64,000 nt of DNA from Candidatus Kapaibacterium sp. (GCA_016788785.1 JAEUSM010000014.1:37081-101080); one strand, 5' to 3'; counted from the stretch's first letter, positions 25,452 to 35,698 are shown. A program made the numbers and translations. Notes: generated by a model from the letters alone, not told the origin.

Positions 25452-27224
25452 ATGTTTTCTTTAAAATATATCCCATTTATTGGTTTTTTCCGAATTGTAC
25501 TCTTTGTTTTTGTAGTAAGTTTCTGTTTGCAATCTTGCAAAAAACCTGTCACTATTCCTCAATTAACCAAAGGAAAAGGTGGTGTTTATTATGGAGGAAT
25601 ATTTAGAGTTAATGAGAGTGCAGAACTTCGCTCTTTAGACCCCGTTCGAGTTCAAGATGTTACTTCATCCCACATCGCTGAACAGATCTATGATAATTTA
25701 GTTACCTTAGACGAAAAACTTTCGTTGGAACCTGCCTTGGCTTATCGGTGGAGCGTTTCTGAAGACGGTAAAACTTATACCTATCATTTACGAAAAGGTG
25801 TGTATTTTCACGATAATAAATGCTTTCCAAATGGGAAAGGTCGTTTAATGACCTCACGTGACTTCAAATACTCATTAACTCGTGTTTGTGACCCCAGAAC
25901 AGGGAGTTTGAACTACGAATACTTCAAAGGTAAAATAGTTGGTGCCAAAGAATATTACGAATCTATTGAAAAAGCTACCGAAACTTCCACAGAACCTACA
26001 GTAAAAGATGTTCCCGGTCTCATCGCAGTTGACGATTCTACTTTTCAAATTCAGTTAGAAAAACCATTTGCTCCTTTTGAATTTATGGTTACTCTCACTT
26101 CATGTGTAGTTGTTCCTAAAGAAGCGGTTGAAATGTATGGAAAAGATTTTTTCCAAAATCCCGTTGGAACTGGACCATTTGTTTTTCAATATTGGCGACC
26201 AGATAGAGATTTGTTAGCAACCCGTAATCCACGATATTGGAAGTACGATTCAATTGGCAATCAACTTCCGTATTTGGAAGCAGTGAAATTTTCTTTTGTT
26301 AAAGATGAAAAAACGCAATTATTAGAATTCAAAGAAGGTAATTTGGAAGAATCCTATAGAATACCATCAGAGTTTTTCTTAGGTATGGTTGATGTTGACA
26401 AACAAAAACTGAAAGGAAGTTATGAACGGTTTACTCTTTACAGTGTGTCATCATTAGCAACGCAATATTACGGAATGATGGTAACAAGTACCGAATTGCA
26501 AGACAAACGTGTTCGTCAAGCTATTTCCTATGGAATTGACAGAGATAGAATTATTCGCTATGTTTTACAAGGTCAAGCTGCAGGACCTGGAAAACATGGT
26601 CTAATTCCTCCATCAATGCCAGAATATCAAGCAGATTCTATAGTTGGGTTTACCTTTAATTTAGAAAAAGCACGTGCCTTAATGGCAGAGGCTGGATATC
26701 CGTTTGGAAAAGGATTTCCAACATTAACCTTACAAGTTAATGCTGGTGGGGGGAGAAATCTTCTTGTCGCTGAAGCAATACAGGGGATGTTACAAGAAAA
26801 TTTGGGTATAAAGGTTGAACTTAAACAAGTGGAATTTGCAAAACATCTTGAAGAAATCGATCAAGGACGTGCAGCATTTTACCGATTAGGCTGGGTGGCA
26901 GATTATCCAGACCCAGAAACATTTTTGAATTTACTGTATGGAAAATTAGTCCCTGACAAAGGGATGAGTCCAGTGAATAGCGTTCGATATAAAAACAAAG
27001 AATTTGATGTATTGTTTGAACAAGCATTATCAACAACAAATACTAAAGAAAGAATGGCGATTTATCGCAAAGCAGAACAAATCGCTATCAACGATGCACC
27101 AATGCTCATCATTTTTTATGATCAGGACTACCGTTTAGTTCAACCGTATGTAGAAAACTACAAGAACAACTCTATGGATAAACGACGTTACAAATACGTT
27201 TGGTTCAATAGGGAAAAGTATTAA
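25452..27224 (+). CDS. Oligopeptide ABC-transporter substrate-binding lipoprotein
   Basis: A 590-residue SBP_bac_5 family protein. A signal peptide leads to the lipobox LQSC with Cys29. The body has the family features ELRSLDPVRVQDVTSSHIAEQIYDNLV, SEDGKTYTYHLRKGVYFHD, NPVGTGPFVF, VRQAISYGIDRDRI and GWVADYPDPETF. It should bind peptides or related solutes in the periplasm. No permease or ATPase genes are near, so it is an orphan binding protein or serves transporters elsewhere. It ends 1 nt from the convergent DASS transporter gene. Confidence 0.92.
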   Translation: MFSLKYIPFIGFFRIVLFVFVVSFCLQSCKKPVTIPQLTKGKGGVYYGGIFRVNESAELRSLDPVRVQDVTSSHIAEQIYDNLVTLDEKLSLEPALAYRWSVSEDGKTYTYHLRKGVYFHDNKCFPNGKGRLMTSRDFKYSLTRVCDPRTGSLNYEYFKGKIVGAKEYYESIEKATETSTEPTVKDVPGLIAVDDSTFQIQLEKPFAPFEFMVTLTSCVVVPKEAVEMYGKDFFQNPVGTGPFVFQYWRPDRDLLATRNPRYWKYDSIGNQLPYLEAVKFSFVKDEKTQLLEFKEGNLEESYRIPSEFFLGMVDVDKQKLKGSYERFTLYSVSSLATQYYGMMVTSTELQDKRVRQAISYGIDRDRIIRYVLQGQAAGPGKHGLIPPSMPEYQADSIVGFTFNLEKARALMAEAGYPFGKGFPTLTLQVNAGGGRNLLVAEAIQGMLQENLGIKVELKQVEFAKHLEEIDQGRAAFYRLGWVADYPDPETFLNLLYGKLVPDKGMSPVNSVRYKNKEFDVLFEQALSTTNTKERMAIYRKAEQIAINDAPMLIIFYDQDYRLVQPYVENYKNNSMDKRRYKYVWFNREKY

Positions 27225-27225
27225 A

Positions 27226-28788
27226 CTACGATTTGAGTGAATAAACGAATAAAATCCAAATACATGCTACGATTGTTGAAATCAAATTCATTAGAAAACC
27301 GCACTTTATCATAACACTTAGTGGTACTTTCCCAGTGGAATAGGCTATAGCATTTGGGGGAGTACCAATCGGTAGCATAAATGAAAAAGACGCTGAAATT
27401 GCGACGATAATTAGAATTGGTTCTACAGAAAACATCAATTGTTTAGCAATAGAAATTGCTACAGGAGATATGATTGAAGTAAGGGCTATATTCGAGGTTA
27501 ATTCTGTTGCAAAATTCACAAACAACCCAAAGAATACGGATAATACTGATTCGGAGACAAACCCAATATTCATAATGAGTATGTTTGCACACACCTCCAT
27601 TGTTCCTGTTTGAAAAAGAATTGTTGATAGTGCTAAACCGCCACCAAAGAGCAATAACGTTCCCCAATCAATACCTTGTACATCAGACCATTCTAATAGC
27701 TTTTGTTTAGAATTATTCCCTTGAGGAATTACAAAAAATAGCACTGAACAAATGAGAGGGATAGACCACTCAGAAAATCCTTTTAGAGTAGTTTGGAGTA
27801 ATGGAAGAGGAATATCCCTCAAAAATGGTACACAAATCCACAACAAAGCAGTTAAGACAAAAATAGTGACGACGCGAAATTGTGCAGGAGTAGAAGGTAC
27901 AACCACTTTCTTATCAACAATGGAAAAATTGTTCATTGCTAATACTTTTACAGGCATAAGCCAAAAAAGCATTTTCCAAGCAAATGGTAGCAATAATAAC
28001 ATAATCGGCAACCCATACATAGTCCAATCTGCAAACGAAATGATAATTCCTGTTGCTTGTTTCAAATTACCAACTGCTATTCCATTCGGTGCAGAACCAA
28101 CTAATGTACCAATCCCCCCAATAGAAGCAGACCAAGCAACTGATAAAATCGCTATAGTTGTAAAATTTGAGGAAAGATGTGACCCATCTGAAGCAAGTGA
28201 ATCTTGAATTCTTTTGGATATGCCAATAGCTAAAGGTATAATCATAGCTGCAGATGCAGTATTATTGACCCACATAGATATAAATGCCGTAATCATCATA
28301 ATTCCAAGCACAATTCTTTGCGGCGACTTTGAAAAAACTTCTTTTGATAGAAGCCAATTTGCCCATCGTTGTTCAACAGAATGTCTTGTAAGAGCTTGTG
28401 CCAAAATAAATCCTCCCAAAAAGAGAAATACAATGGTCGAAGCGTAATTTGAGAGTATAGAAGAAGTTGGTAATTCTTGAATGGAACCTTGTTTTACTTG
28501 TACAAATGAAAAGAACGGAGTAAGTATTGCAGGTAGCAATGCTGTAACGGGCAAAGGTAGAGCCTCTGTGAGCCATAAAACTATGACAGCCCAAAGTATT
28601 GCTAATGCCTTAAATGAGTTCTCAGCAGCTTGTAATGCATCAATGGATGTTAATGTAAAAAGATTTTGGAAGGTATCTATGTACCAAACTGGTGGTGAAG
28701 ATAACAGTAGTACTATAACTCCGACAATACTAACAACAATTCCGATATGTGCTAAGGACAATGTTTCTTGAAGTTTTGATTGGTTCAT
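27226..28788 (-). CDS. SLC13/DASS-family anion:sodium symporter
   Basis: A 520-residue transporter with about 11-12 membrane helices. The two sodium/substrate SNT-type motifs are WVNNTASAAMIIPLA and ELTSNIALTSI, and MLPIGTPPNAIAYSTG is the second substrate loop; these identify the divalent anion:Na+ symporters (dicarboxylates such as succinate, or sulphate). The opening LWLTEALPLPVTALLP is also conserved. A dicarboxylate role would suit the succinate dehydrogenase found further on, but the substrate cannot be read from sequence. Confidence 0.92.
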   Translation of the reverse strand: MNQSKLQETLSLAHIGIVVSIVGVIVLLLSSPPVWYIDTFQNLFTLTSIDALQAAENSFKALAILWAVIVLWLTEALPLPVTALLPAILTPFFSFVQVKQGSIQELPTSSILSNYASTIVFLFLGGFILAQALTRHSVEQRWANWLLSKEVFSKSPQRIVLGIMMITAFISMWVNNTASAAMIIPLAIGISKRIQDSLASDGSHLSSNFTTIAILSVAWSASIGGIGTLVGSAPNGIAVGNLKQATGIIISFADWTMYGLPIMLLLLPFAWKMLFWLMPVKVLAMNNFSIVDKKVVVPSTPAQFRVVTIFVLTALLWICVPFLRDIPLPLLQTTLKGFSEWSIPLICSVLFFVIPQGNNSKQKLLEWSDVQGIDWGTLLLFGGGLALSTILFQTGTMEVCANILIMNIGFVSESVLSVFFGLFVNFATELTSNIALTSIISPVAISIAKQLMFSVEPILIIVAISASFSFMLPIGTPPNAIAYSTGKVPLSVMIKCGFLMNLISTIVACIWILFVYSLKS

Positions 28789-28810
28789 AGTGCATATACT
28801 TCAAGAGTAA

Positions 28811-29617
28811 TTAAAAGAGAATTTGGAAACCTATTCCGCCGTAAGCATCTTTTTGCTTGTAAAACATACCGTGCATGGAGCGACCATCGTAATTGTACCA
28901 AGACAACAAAATTCCTTTTTTGTCTTTATTTAAAAATCGTAGTCCTGCTTGAACTGAAAACGATGGTGTACTGCTAACGACTCGAGCATCTAATCCTGCG
29001 ACAAATGCAAACCAATCTGTTACATCATAAGTATATTCAACGCCAAATTGCGGAATGAATCTGGACGCGTCTCTCGGTTGAGAATGCCACACTCCCGTAA
29101 ACCCTGCATATGCTCTGATGCCATTATCAGTTGTAACTGCCATCAAAAAGTCAAAAAATTCTCGGCTATATACAAAAGGAGTTTCTCGAAAAACACCATT
29201 ATCTGAATAACCATCAACCAAATGGGAAGAAATGTGGGCAATCCTTAATCGCCCAAAAAGACTATATTGTGAATCGATTTTTTTAGCGTAGGAAATATTC
29301 CCTCCGAAGAAATAATCTGAAGTTTCAACAGGAAACTTGAAATTCTCCTCAGAACGTAATCTTGTATACGTAAAAAAGTCAGTACCAAACGAAAAGTTTG
29401 TTAATGAATCTTGCTGATAATGAAACAAATCGGTTGTTGCACCAATATCTAAACGAAGTTTTTTAACATTCGTTTGATAAAATGAACCAACTCTTTGCTC
29501 ATACATTCCTGCCAATAGTGGGTCAAATGTACGAAAGGTTTGTCCAGAAACTGACTGTTGAAACAAAAATATGCACAAAGTGAAAAGGGCATATTGTAAA
29601 AAAAGGATGAACTTCAT
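28811..29617 (-). CDS. Outer-membrane beta-barrel-like protein (DUF1207-like)
   Basis: A 268-residue exported protein. The signal peptide ends near SVSGQ. The mature part has alternating hydrophobic strands and ends in a Phe (GGIGFQILF), as outer-membrane barrels do. RIAHISSHLVDGY resembles the HxSSHLxD signature of DUF1207 proteins, so I tentatively place it there. It lies 12 nt after the WbaP-like gene on the same strand and may be part of the same envelope operon. Function is unknown. Confidence 0.75.
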   Translation of the reverse strand: MKFILFLQYALFTLCIFLFQQSVSGQTFRTFDPLLAGMYEQRVGSFYQTNVKKLRLDIGATTDLFHYQQDSLTNFSFGTDFFTYTRLRSEENFKFPVETSDYFFGGNISYAKKIDSQYSLFGRLRIAHISSHLVDGYSDNGVFRETPFVYSREFFDFLMAVTTDNGIRAYAGFTGVWHSQPRDASRFIPQFGVEYTYDVTDWFAFVAGLDARVVSSTPSFSVQAGLRFLNKDKKGILLSWYNYDGRSMHGMFYKQKDAYGGIGFQILF

Positions 29618-29629
29618 ATTCTATTAAAT

Positions 29630-31102
29630 CTACTTTCGTTCACCTTGTAAAACCACAAGGATTGTACGTAACATAATGTACAAATCCAAAAAGAATGACC
29701 AGTTTTTTACATAATAACAATCAATTTTCAAACGTTCTTCAAATGTTGTATTTGATTTATCATTAACTTGCCATAATCCTGAAACTCCTGGTTTTGCTTT
29801 CAAAATTATCTCATCCAACCCTTCCATTAACGAATGTTCTCTGATAAGATAGGGACGAGGTCCTACGATGGAAAGTTCACCTTTGATAACATTATAAAAT
29901 TGCGGAATTTCATCAATGTTGTATTTACGTAAAAATCGTCCAACCTTTGTTACTCTTGGGTCATTTTGAATTTTTTGAAACAATTCAAATTCTCTTCGTA
30001 CTTCTGGATCTTCGAGTAATGATTCCAGCTGATCCTCTGCTCCACTATACATTGTACGAAGTTTAAACATTTCAAATTCCGCTTTTTTCCTTCCAAAACG
30101 AAATGTTTTATAGATTGCTGCTCCTTTAGATTCTAATCGAATTAAAACAGAGCAAATCGCTATTATTGGTAATGATAGCAAAAAGAACATAGTACCAAAT
30201 ACTATGTCAAAAACCCGCTTTTTGATAACGGAATAGTTACGAAGTAAACGGTAATGTTGATCAAATCTATATATAGCTTGAAGATTTCGAGTAGCTACCC
30301 AAATATTAGAATCACCTTGCAAATCAGGCATAACCAAAATTCTATTGAATATTTGATTAAACGAATCCAAAACATCATGGAATTCTTCTCTTCCAACTGC
30401 AGGAACTGCAATGATAACAAAATCAATTGACAATTTTTGAGAAATTATCTGTGCATTTTCATATCCACCTACAATCGGAATATTGTTGCTATACCCCCAA
30501 TTATTGGGATTATTATCAATAACAACTAATGGATGTAGACCCAATTGTTTGTTTCGAAGCAACGATTCAACAGCAACTTCACTTATTGAACCATCTCCAA
30601 CAACTAAAACAGGGATACCCCACCAATCAAATTTTCCACAGAGTTTTCTTGTAAAATTACGTACGACCGGAATTATAGGCAAAGAAATCAACCAAGAAAG
30701 TATGAATAATGATCGTGAAAGGTCAATACTACTTTGCGTTAGATAACTAATTCCAGCTAACAGTAAAAAAGAGATGGTAGTGCTATAAGTACAAATTCGA
30801 AGCTCTTCCACAACACCAATTCCAAATCCAGGGTGAAGACCTGCAATAAAGTAAACACAAGGCACAATGATGATAGCTAACACCACGTAAGACATAAATA
30901 GTTGTATTGAAATTTGCGATTCAACTCCCAAAAGAGAAGTACCAACAAACGCCAATGCCATACTAAGCGATAGAGCCAACCAATCACTGACTAACAATGC
31001 AGCAGTTGCTAAAATTTTTCGAATGAAAACATTATATTGTTTATCAATGTTGTCTTTCGAAGCAACGATATAGGTCAAATCATCCAAGGTTGGAATGTTC
31101 AT
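29630..31102 (-). CDS. Undecaprenyl-phosphate sugar phosphotransferase (WbaP/PglC superfamily)
   Basis: A 490-residue polyisoprenyl-phosphate hexose-1-phosphate transferase. Residues 30-150 hold four or five membrane helices, then a CoA-like/Rossmann domain (VPVLVVGDGSISEVAVESLL onward), a fifth anchor and the catalytic domain. Key motifs are FKLRTM, DPRVTKVGRFLRK, DEIPQFYNV, GELSIVGPRPYL and KPGVSGLWQV. It starts O-antigen or exopolysaccharide units by moving a sugar-1-phosphate to undecaprenyl phosphate. Length and order fit WbaP rather than the short PglC form. It follows lpxA by 36 nt, linking it to outer-membrane glycolipid synthesis. Confidence 0.92.
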   Translation of the reverse strand: MNIPTLDDLTYIVASKDNIDKQYNVFIRKILATAALLVSDWLALSLSMALAFVGTSLLGVESQISIQLFMSYVVLAIIIVPCVYFIAGLHPGFGIGVVEELRICTYSTTISFLLLAGISYLTQSSIDLSRSLFILSWLISLPIIPVVRNFTRKLCGKFDWWGIPVLVVGDGSISEVAVESLLRNKQLGLHPLVVIDNNPNNWGYSNNIPIVGGYENAQIISQKLSIDFVIIAVPAVGREEFHDVLDSFNQIFNRILVMPDLQGDSNIWVATRNLQAIYRFDQHYRLLRNYSVIKKRVFDIVFGTMFFLLSLPIIAICSVLIRLESKGAAIYKTFRFGRKKAEFEMFKLRTMYSGAEDQLESLLEDPEVRREFELFQKIQNDPRVTKVGRFLRKYNIDEIPQFYNVIKGELSIVGPRPYLIREHSLMEGLDEIILKAKPGVSGLWQVNDKSNTTFEERLKIDCYYVKNWSFFLDLYIMLRTILVVLQGERK

Positions 31103-31138
31103 ATTGTTACTGACTATAGAGTTAACGTAGGTATCACA

Positions 31139-31921
31139 TTACGCTCTATAAATGCCCCTTTTAGAAATTTTGATAAAATCAATACAATCTTGTACTTCCG
31201 GTACAATCTCAGAATGTAACGATAAATAATGTTCTAAACCATCTGTAGTATTCAATCCACTGTAGAATACCACTTTATAAAATTGTTCTATAGCCATAAT
31301 AGTTTCGTCTACAATACCACGACGACGTAAACCGATTTTATTGACACCTTCAATACAAACTGGCTCTCTTCCTGTTAAAGCAAATGGAGTTATATCTTTT
31401 ACAACCATCGCATCAGCAGCAACCATTGAGTATTTCCCGACAGAACAAAACTGATGAACTTTCACCATTCCACCAATCACACAACATTCTCCAATTGACA
31501 CATGTCCAGCCAATTGTGTAGCATTGGACATGATGACATTATTGCCAACAGCACAATCATGTGCGATATGGCTGTAGGTCATAATCAAACAGTTATCACC
31601 AACAGAAGTAGTGCCAGAATACTTTGTTCCACGATTAATGGTAACATATTCACGAATAACTGTATTATCGCCAATGATAACGAAGGTTTCTTCATTAGCA
31701 TATTTTAAATCTTGTGGTTCAGTTCCAATAATAGCACCAGAATAGACTGTGGAACTATTCCCAATTTTTGTGCCATTTGCAATTGTTACATGAGCACGAA
31801 TTTTGGTATTATTACCGATTTCTACTGCATCTTCAATGATGGAATATGGTCCTATTGATACATTTTCCCCAAGTTTAGCTTTTGGCGAAACGATAGCGGT
31901 TGGATGAATATTAGAACTCAT
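31139..31921 (-). CDS. lpxA: UDP-N-acetylglucosamine acyltransferase
   Basis: A 260-residue LpxA, the first enzyme of lipid A synthesis. Left-handed beta-helix hexapeptide repeats fill residues 1-190 (IGPYSIIEDAVEIG, IGDNTVIREYVTINRG). The catalytic His is His121 in SHIAHDC. The C-terminal helices hold GLRRRGI, which is conserved. The start overlaps the lpxC-fabZ stop by 4 nt (ATGA), the usual order in Bacteroidota, Chlorobiota and relatives. Confidence 0.96.
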   Translation of the reverse strand: MSSNIHPTAIVSPKAKLGENVSIGPYSIIEDAVEIGNNTKIRAHVTIANGTKIGNSSTVYSGAIIGTEPQDLKYANEETFVIIGDNTVIREYVTINRGTKYSGTTSVGDNCLIMTYSHIAHDCAVGNNVIMSNATQLAGHVSIGECCVIGGMVKVHQFCSVGKYSMVAADAMVVKDITPFALTGREPVCIEGVNKIGLRRRGIVDETIMAIEQFYKVVFYSGLNTTDGLEHYLSLHSEIVPEVQDCIDFIKISKRGIYRA

Positions 31922-33327
31922 ATTGTTGCCCTATCTACGATTGCTGCTCGTATTTCTGCTTCAGTCACTAAAACGTCATTGACATAACATTTCGCCTCAA
32001 AACCTACTATATTCATTCTTCTGTTAACCAAACGTACTTTCATAATCAATTGATCACCAGGAATGACCGGTTTGCGGAATTTGACATTGTTTGCTCCCAA
32101 AAGCATTACTAATTTTGTCGATAAATCATCTTCACTATTGAGTAACAACAATCCACCTACTTGTGCCATAGATTCTAATAACAATACTCCTGGCATTATT
32201 GGTTTATTTGGGAAATGACCCATAAAGAAGGGTTCATTAAACGTAACATTTTTTAAACCAACAATTGAATTTTCTTCATAATTTATTGATAAAACTCTAT
32301 CAACAAGTAAAAATGGGTATCGATGAGGAATTACATCCATAATGTCGCCAATACTCATTGACGTATCTTTTTGCATGTTGTCATTCATAGAAATTCGTTC
32401 AATGGTTGATAAAAGTTGTTCTTGTAAATAGCGTACAAATTGTACATTCGCCTCATGTCCAGGTCTAGTGGCAATAATATGACCTTGGATTGGGAATCCT
32501 AATAAGGAAGTATCACCAATCAAATCTAATAATTTATGTCGAGCAGGTTCATCGTCAAATCTAAATCCACCTTTGTTTAAAATAGAATTCACAGTAAAAC
32601 TATCTCGTTCATCCAAAGGTTCGTTTTTTCCTATCAAATCTAATACTTGTTCGCGTAGCATAAAATTATCGACAATAACGATAGCATTTTCCAAGCTACC
32701 ACCTTTAATATTGTCTGTATGTTGTAATTGTGAAATTTCGCTAAGAAAACAAAACGTTCTAGCAGGAGCAAATTCTGTTACAAATTCTTTCTCAACATCT
32801 TGTAACGTTACTTGACTGACTGACAATGCGTCAGTATTATAGTCAATTGCTACAGTAAATTGTTGTTTTGTGGAAGGAATTACCTTGAAGTGTGAATTTC
32901 CATAGGTAAATTCATACACCTTATCAATGGTTATGAAATTACGTTTTGCATTTTGGACTTTTACACCGCTTTCTTTAATCATTGCGACAAAATGCAACGC
33001 TGAACCATCGCCAATAGGCGGTTCATCTGATGTGAGTTCGATAATACAATTGTCTATTCCACAGCCTTCTAATGCTGAGAGAATGTGTTCAGTCGTATGA
33101 ACAACAATTTCATCATTCCCCGATGTGAGTGTTGTTCTTCTTGAAGTACTAAGGACTTTATTGACTGACGCAAATATTTCTGGTTTTGAATCCCTATCAA
33201 CTCTGACAAACCTACGCCCGAAATTTTCGGGTGCAGGTTTGAGAGTTATTGTTGTTTCATGTCCAGTATGTAACCCCTTGCCAGAAAAAGATATCTCTTT
33301 TTCTAAGGTGCGTTGCTTTTGAAACAT
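31918..33327 (-). CDS. lpxC-fabZ: Bifunctional UDP-3-O-acyl-GlcNAc deacetylase / 3-hydroxyacyl-ACP dehydratase
   Basis: A 469-residue fusion. Residues 1 to about 300 are LpxC, the zinc deacetylase of lipid A synthesis: FSGKGLHTG, TTEHILSALEG (zinc His), and PARHKLLDLIGD (zinc His and Asp). Residues about 325-469 are FabZ: IPHRYPFLLVDRVL, MGHFPNKPIMPG (catalytic His) and LLESMAQVGG (catalytic Glu). The fusion is known from Bacteroidota and Chlorobiota and joins the use and supply of 3-hydroxyacyl-ACP. It lies 7 nt after the PpiD-like gene. Confidence 0.96.
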   Translation of the reverse strand: MFQKQRTLEKEISFSGKGLHTGHETTITLKPAPENFGRRFVRVDRDSKPEIFASVNKVLSTSRRTTLTSGNDEIVVHTTEHILSALEGCGIDNCIIELTSDEPPIGDGSALHFVAMIKESGVKVQNAKRNFITIDKVYEFTYGNSHFKVIPSTKQQFTVAIDYNTDALSVSQVTLQDVEKEFVTEFAPARTFCFLSEISQLQHTDNIKGGSLENAIVIVDNFMLREQVLDLIGKNEPLDERDSFTVNSILNKGGFRFDDEPARHKLLDLIGDTSLLGFPIQGHIIATRPGHEANVQFVRYLQEQLLSTIERISMNDNMQKDTSMSIGDIMDVIPHRYPFLLVDRVLSINYEENSIVGLKNVTFNEPFFMGHFPNKPIMPGVLLLESMAQVGGLLLLNSEDDLSTKLVMLLGANNVKFRKPVIPGDQLIMKVRLVNRRMNIVGFEAKCYVNDVLVTEAEIRAAIVDRATI

Positions 33328-33334
33328 TTAAATA

Positions 33335-35512
33335 TTAATTGTTGGAGAAGAATCGAGAATTCTTCACGATATCAGCATTGTTTTTAAGATCATTCATCCA
33401 GCCATAATATGCCATAGCTTTAGCATTTCCAGCTAATTTTTTCGCTACTGCATCTTTATCAGCTTCAATTTTTGATTTGTCTGGTTCTACTCTACTTTTT
33501 ACTACAACCAAGAAACAAGAATTTTCGCCACGAATAGTAGTAGTCATACTTCCTATTGGTGCAGTAAATGCAGCATTCGTTAGAGCATAATCTTTTCCTA
33601 ACCCTTGTACAAAACCATTGTTTCGTATTCCAGCTGCCGAACGTACATCTAATGTTGAGTCTATTGATTTAGCAGCACTTAAACCACCGGAAGCTAATAA
33701 TTTTGTACGTACTTCATCAGTCTTCTTCACCAAAATATCCAATTTCTTGTTACGAATTAAACGTAATTTCAATTGTTCTTTGATATCTTCTAATGGAGTA
33801 GTGCCTTTTTCTCTTATTCCAGAAATTTGTGCTATTACGACTCCATAGTTTTTCACTTCTACCGGTGCTGAAACATCATTCAATTTGCCATCAAATGCAA
33901 ACAATGTTAATGCTTTAGAACCAATTGCAGGTGTATTTTTGTCAAATAAATCCGTTTCAACAACATTCTTTTTCAATTGTTTTCCAACTTCTTCAATGGA
34001 AGTTCCTTTTTCCAACATTGTTTTTGCAGAATTTGCTTCGCGGAAAATGGTATTTTTCGTTGCTGTTGAGATATTTAATTTCAATGTAACCTCAGAATAT
34101 TTGATTTCTTCAGTAACTTTATCAACAACTTTGATAATGTGATAACCAAATTGTGTTTCGATTGGTCCAATCAAATCACCTGGTTTTGCAGCAAAAGCAG
34201 CTTCTTCAAATGGTTTCACCATCATACCTTTAGTAAAGTATCCAAGGTCTCCACCTTTCATACCAGAGCCTTTGTCCGATGATTTTTCCATAGCTATTTG
34301 TTCAAAATTACCACCAGCTTTTATATCTGCCATTATCTTTGAAGCAGTTGCTTTTGAAGAATCTTTATTTGCACCAAATTCAATAAGAATGTGTGAGGCT
34401 TTTACAGACAAGTTATCGCCACTTTTACGTTCATCCAAACGTAAGAATGTTAGTCCATCACCAAGGTTTACCGGTCCAATTACTTGACGGTTCACAGCGT
34501 TTTTCAACATTCCTTGACGAATTGGGTCTAATGTAGATACAGTTTTAAATTCACTTGTTATACCAGAATATTCAATAAATATTTCTTCAAATGCTTTATC
34601 CCGTCCTGCAATAGTAGTATCTTTTTGAATCAAACTCATCACACGAGTGAATTTATTCTCAAATTGAGTAGAGTCATTGCTTCCAGGAACCATTGGAAAG
34701 GTAAAATATTTGATTTTACGTGCTGGTTTTTGATTGAAAAATTGTTTGTTTTTTTCGTAGAATGACGCAATTTCTGCATCAGTTACTGATACTTCATTAT
34801 CACCAACTTTTGCCACAGGGAAATTAACGAAATCAATATCAGCAGAACTATTATCAACAACATATTGCAATTGAGCTACTGTTGGCGAAAGTAAATCACC
34901 ATATGCTCCAACTAAGGAAGAAATATTTTCTTGTAATTTTGATTTTAAAATAAAATCTTCAACCTTAATTAAATCTTCTTTGAATTTAACAACAGCTTCG
35001 TCGGGATTTACACCAGATTGAGGATTGATAAAATCTCGAAGTCTATCTGGATTGGTAACTAATTCCAAATACTGTTGTTTGTTAAATCTACCTAAAGAGT
35101 CAGTAAATGGACGACGAAGATAGTCAGGTGGGTTTTCTAACAATACATCCAATACTTCATTGTTTGAAACTGATACACCTGCTTTTTCAGCTTCTTGGCG
35201 TAATAAAATTTCATCTACCATTTCGTTCCAAACTTGATCTCTAACTTGCTCTTCGTCAATTTCTGGCTCTTTTTGTTGACTTGTTGCTGATGCTCGTTGC
35301 ATTTCAATTGCCTCTTGCACTCGAGCATTGTAAACAGTTGCAAGTATCTTTTCACCATTGACGGTTCCTACATTCTCACTCCCTGCACTATTTCCTGATT
35401 GAAATAATGTTTGCATATCTATATCAGATATAACCATAAATACTATAAAGGTTACTCCAAATATAGCAAGCAAGATTGGTGAAACTTCCCGCATTTTAGA
35501 AATTACTTTCAT
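33335..35512 (-). CDS. Membrane-anchored peptidyl-prolyl isomerase, PpiD/SurA-like
   Basis: A 725-residue periplasmic folding helper. A single N-terminal membrane anchor (about 11-30) precedes a SurA_N_3-type helical chaperone domain. A parvulin (PpiC rotamase) domain follows in the middle: VKASHILIEFGAN, then GGDLGYFTKGMMVKPFEEAAF and FGYHIIKV. A second degenerate parvulin-like region lies towards the C-terminus. The plan matches PpiD. The ATG at 35510-35512 is chosen because AGGAGA lies 9 nt upstream. It heads the operon with lpxC-fabZ and lpxA and probably helps outer-membrane proteins to fold. Confidence 0.92.
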   Translation of the reverse strand: MKVISKMREVSPILLAIFGVTFIVFMVISDIDMQTLFQSGNSAGSENVGTVNGEKILATVYNARVQEAIEMQRASATSQQKEPEIDEEQVRDQVWNEMVDEILLRQEAEKAGVSVSNNEVLDVLLENPPDYLRRPFTDSLGRFNKQQYLELVTNPDRLRDFINPQSGVNPDEAVVKFKEDLIKVEDFILKSKLQENISSLVGAYGDLLSPTVAQLQYVVDNSSADIDFVNFPVAKVGDNEVSVTDAEIASFYEKNKQFFNQKPARKIKYFTFPMVPGSNDSTQFENKFTRVMSLIQKDTTIAGRDKAFEEIFIEYSGITSEFKTVSTLDPIRQGMLKNAVNRQVIGPVNLGDGLTFLRLDERKSGDNLSVKASHILIEFGANKDSSKATASKIMADIKAGGNFEQIAMEKSSDKGSGMKGGDLGYFTKGMMVKPFEEAAFAAKPGDLIGPIETQFGYHIIKVVDKVTEEIKYSEVTLKLNISTATKNTIFREANSAKTMLEKGTSIEEVGKQLKKNVVETDLFDKNTPAIGSKALTLFAFDGKLNDVSAPVEVKNYGVVIAQISGIREKGTTPLEDIKEQLKLRLIRNKKLDILVKKTDEVRTKLLASGGLSAAKSIDSTLDVRSAAGIRNNGFVQGLGKDYALTNAAFTAPIGSMTTTIRGENSCFLVVVKSRVEPDKSKIEADKDAVAKKLAGNAKAMAYYGWMNDLKNNADIVKNSRFFSNN

Positions 35513-35591
35513 CTTCAATGTTCTCCTAAATCCTTGTTAACGTAGATTTGTTAAGGTGTAAATATATGTTTTAAAATTTTGCACAATTCGA

Positions 35592-35622
35592 CAAAATTAC
35601 GAGTCTTTGACGAGTTTTCCAA
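35592..35622 (-). promoter_or_regulatory. Promoter for ppiD-lpx operon
   Basis: On the minus strand, TTG (35622-35620), 20 nt, TAATTTTG (35599-35592). It overlaps the divergent promoter at 35607-35638, so the two may compete. Confidence 0.5.
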
Positions 35623-35638
35623 TTTTTTAGTAGTTTTG
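35607..35638 (+). promoter_or_regulatory. Promoter for MBL-tatC-ispB operon
   Basis: TTG (35607-35609), 21 nt, TAGTTTTG (35631-35638), giving a leader of about 55 nt before the ATG at 35699. Confidence 0.42.
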
Positions 35639-35698
35639 CGTAACATCTTTTGAAAATAACTCCCTTTTCTTTCCAAAAACTATACGCATTTTAACACT

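Noticed and set aside
31918..33327. LpxC-FabZ fusion as a novel fusion
   Set aside because: This fusion is well known in Bacteroidota and Chlorobiota.
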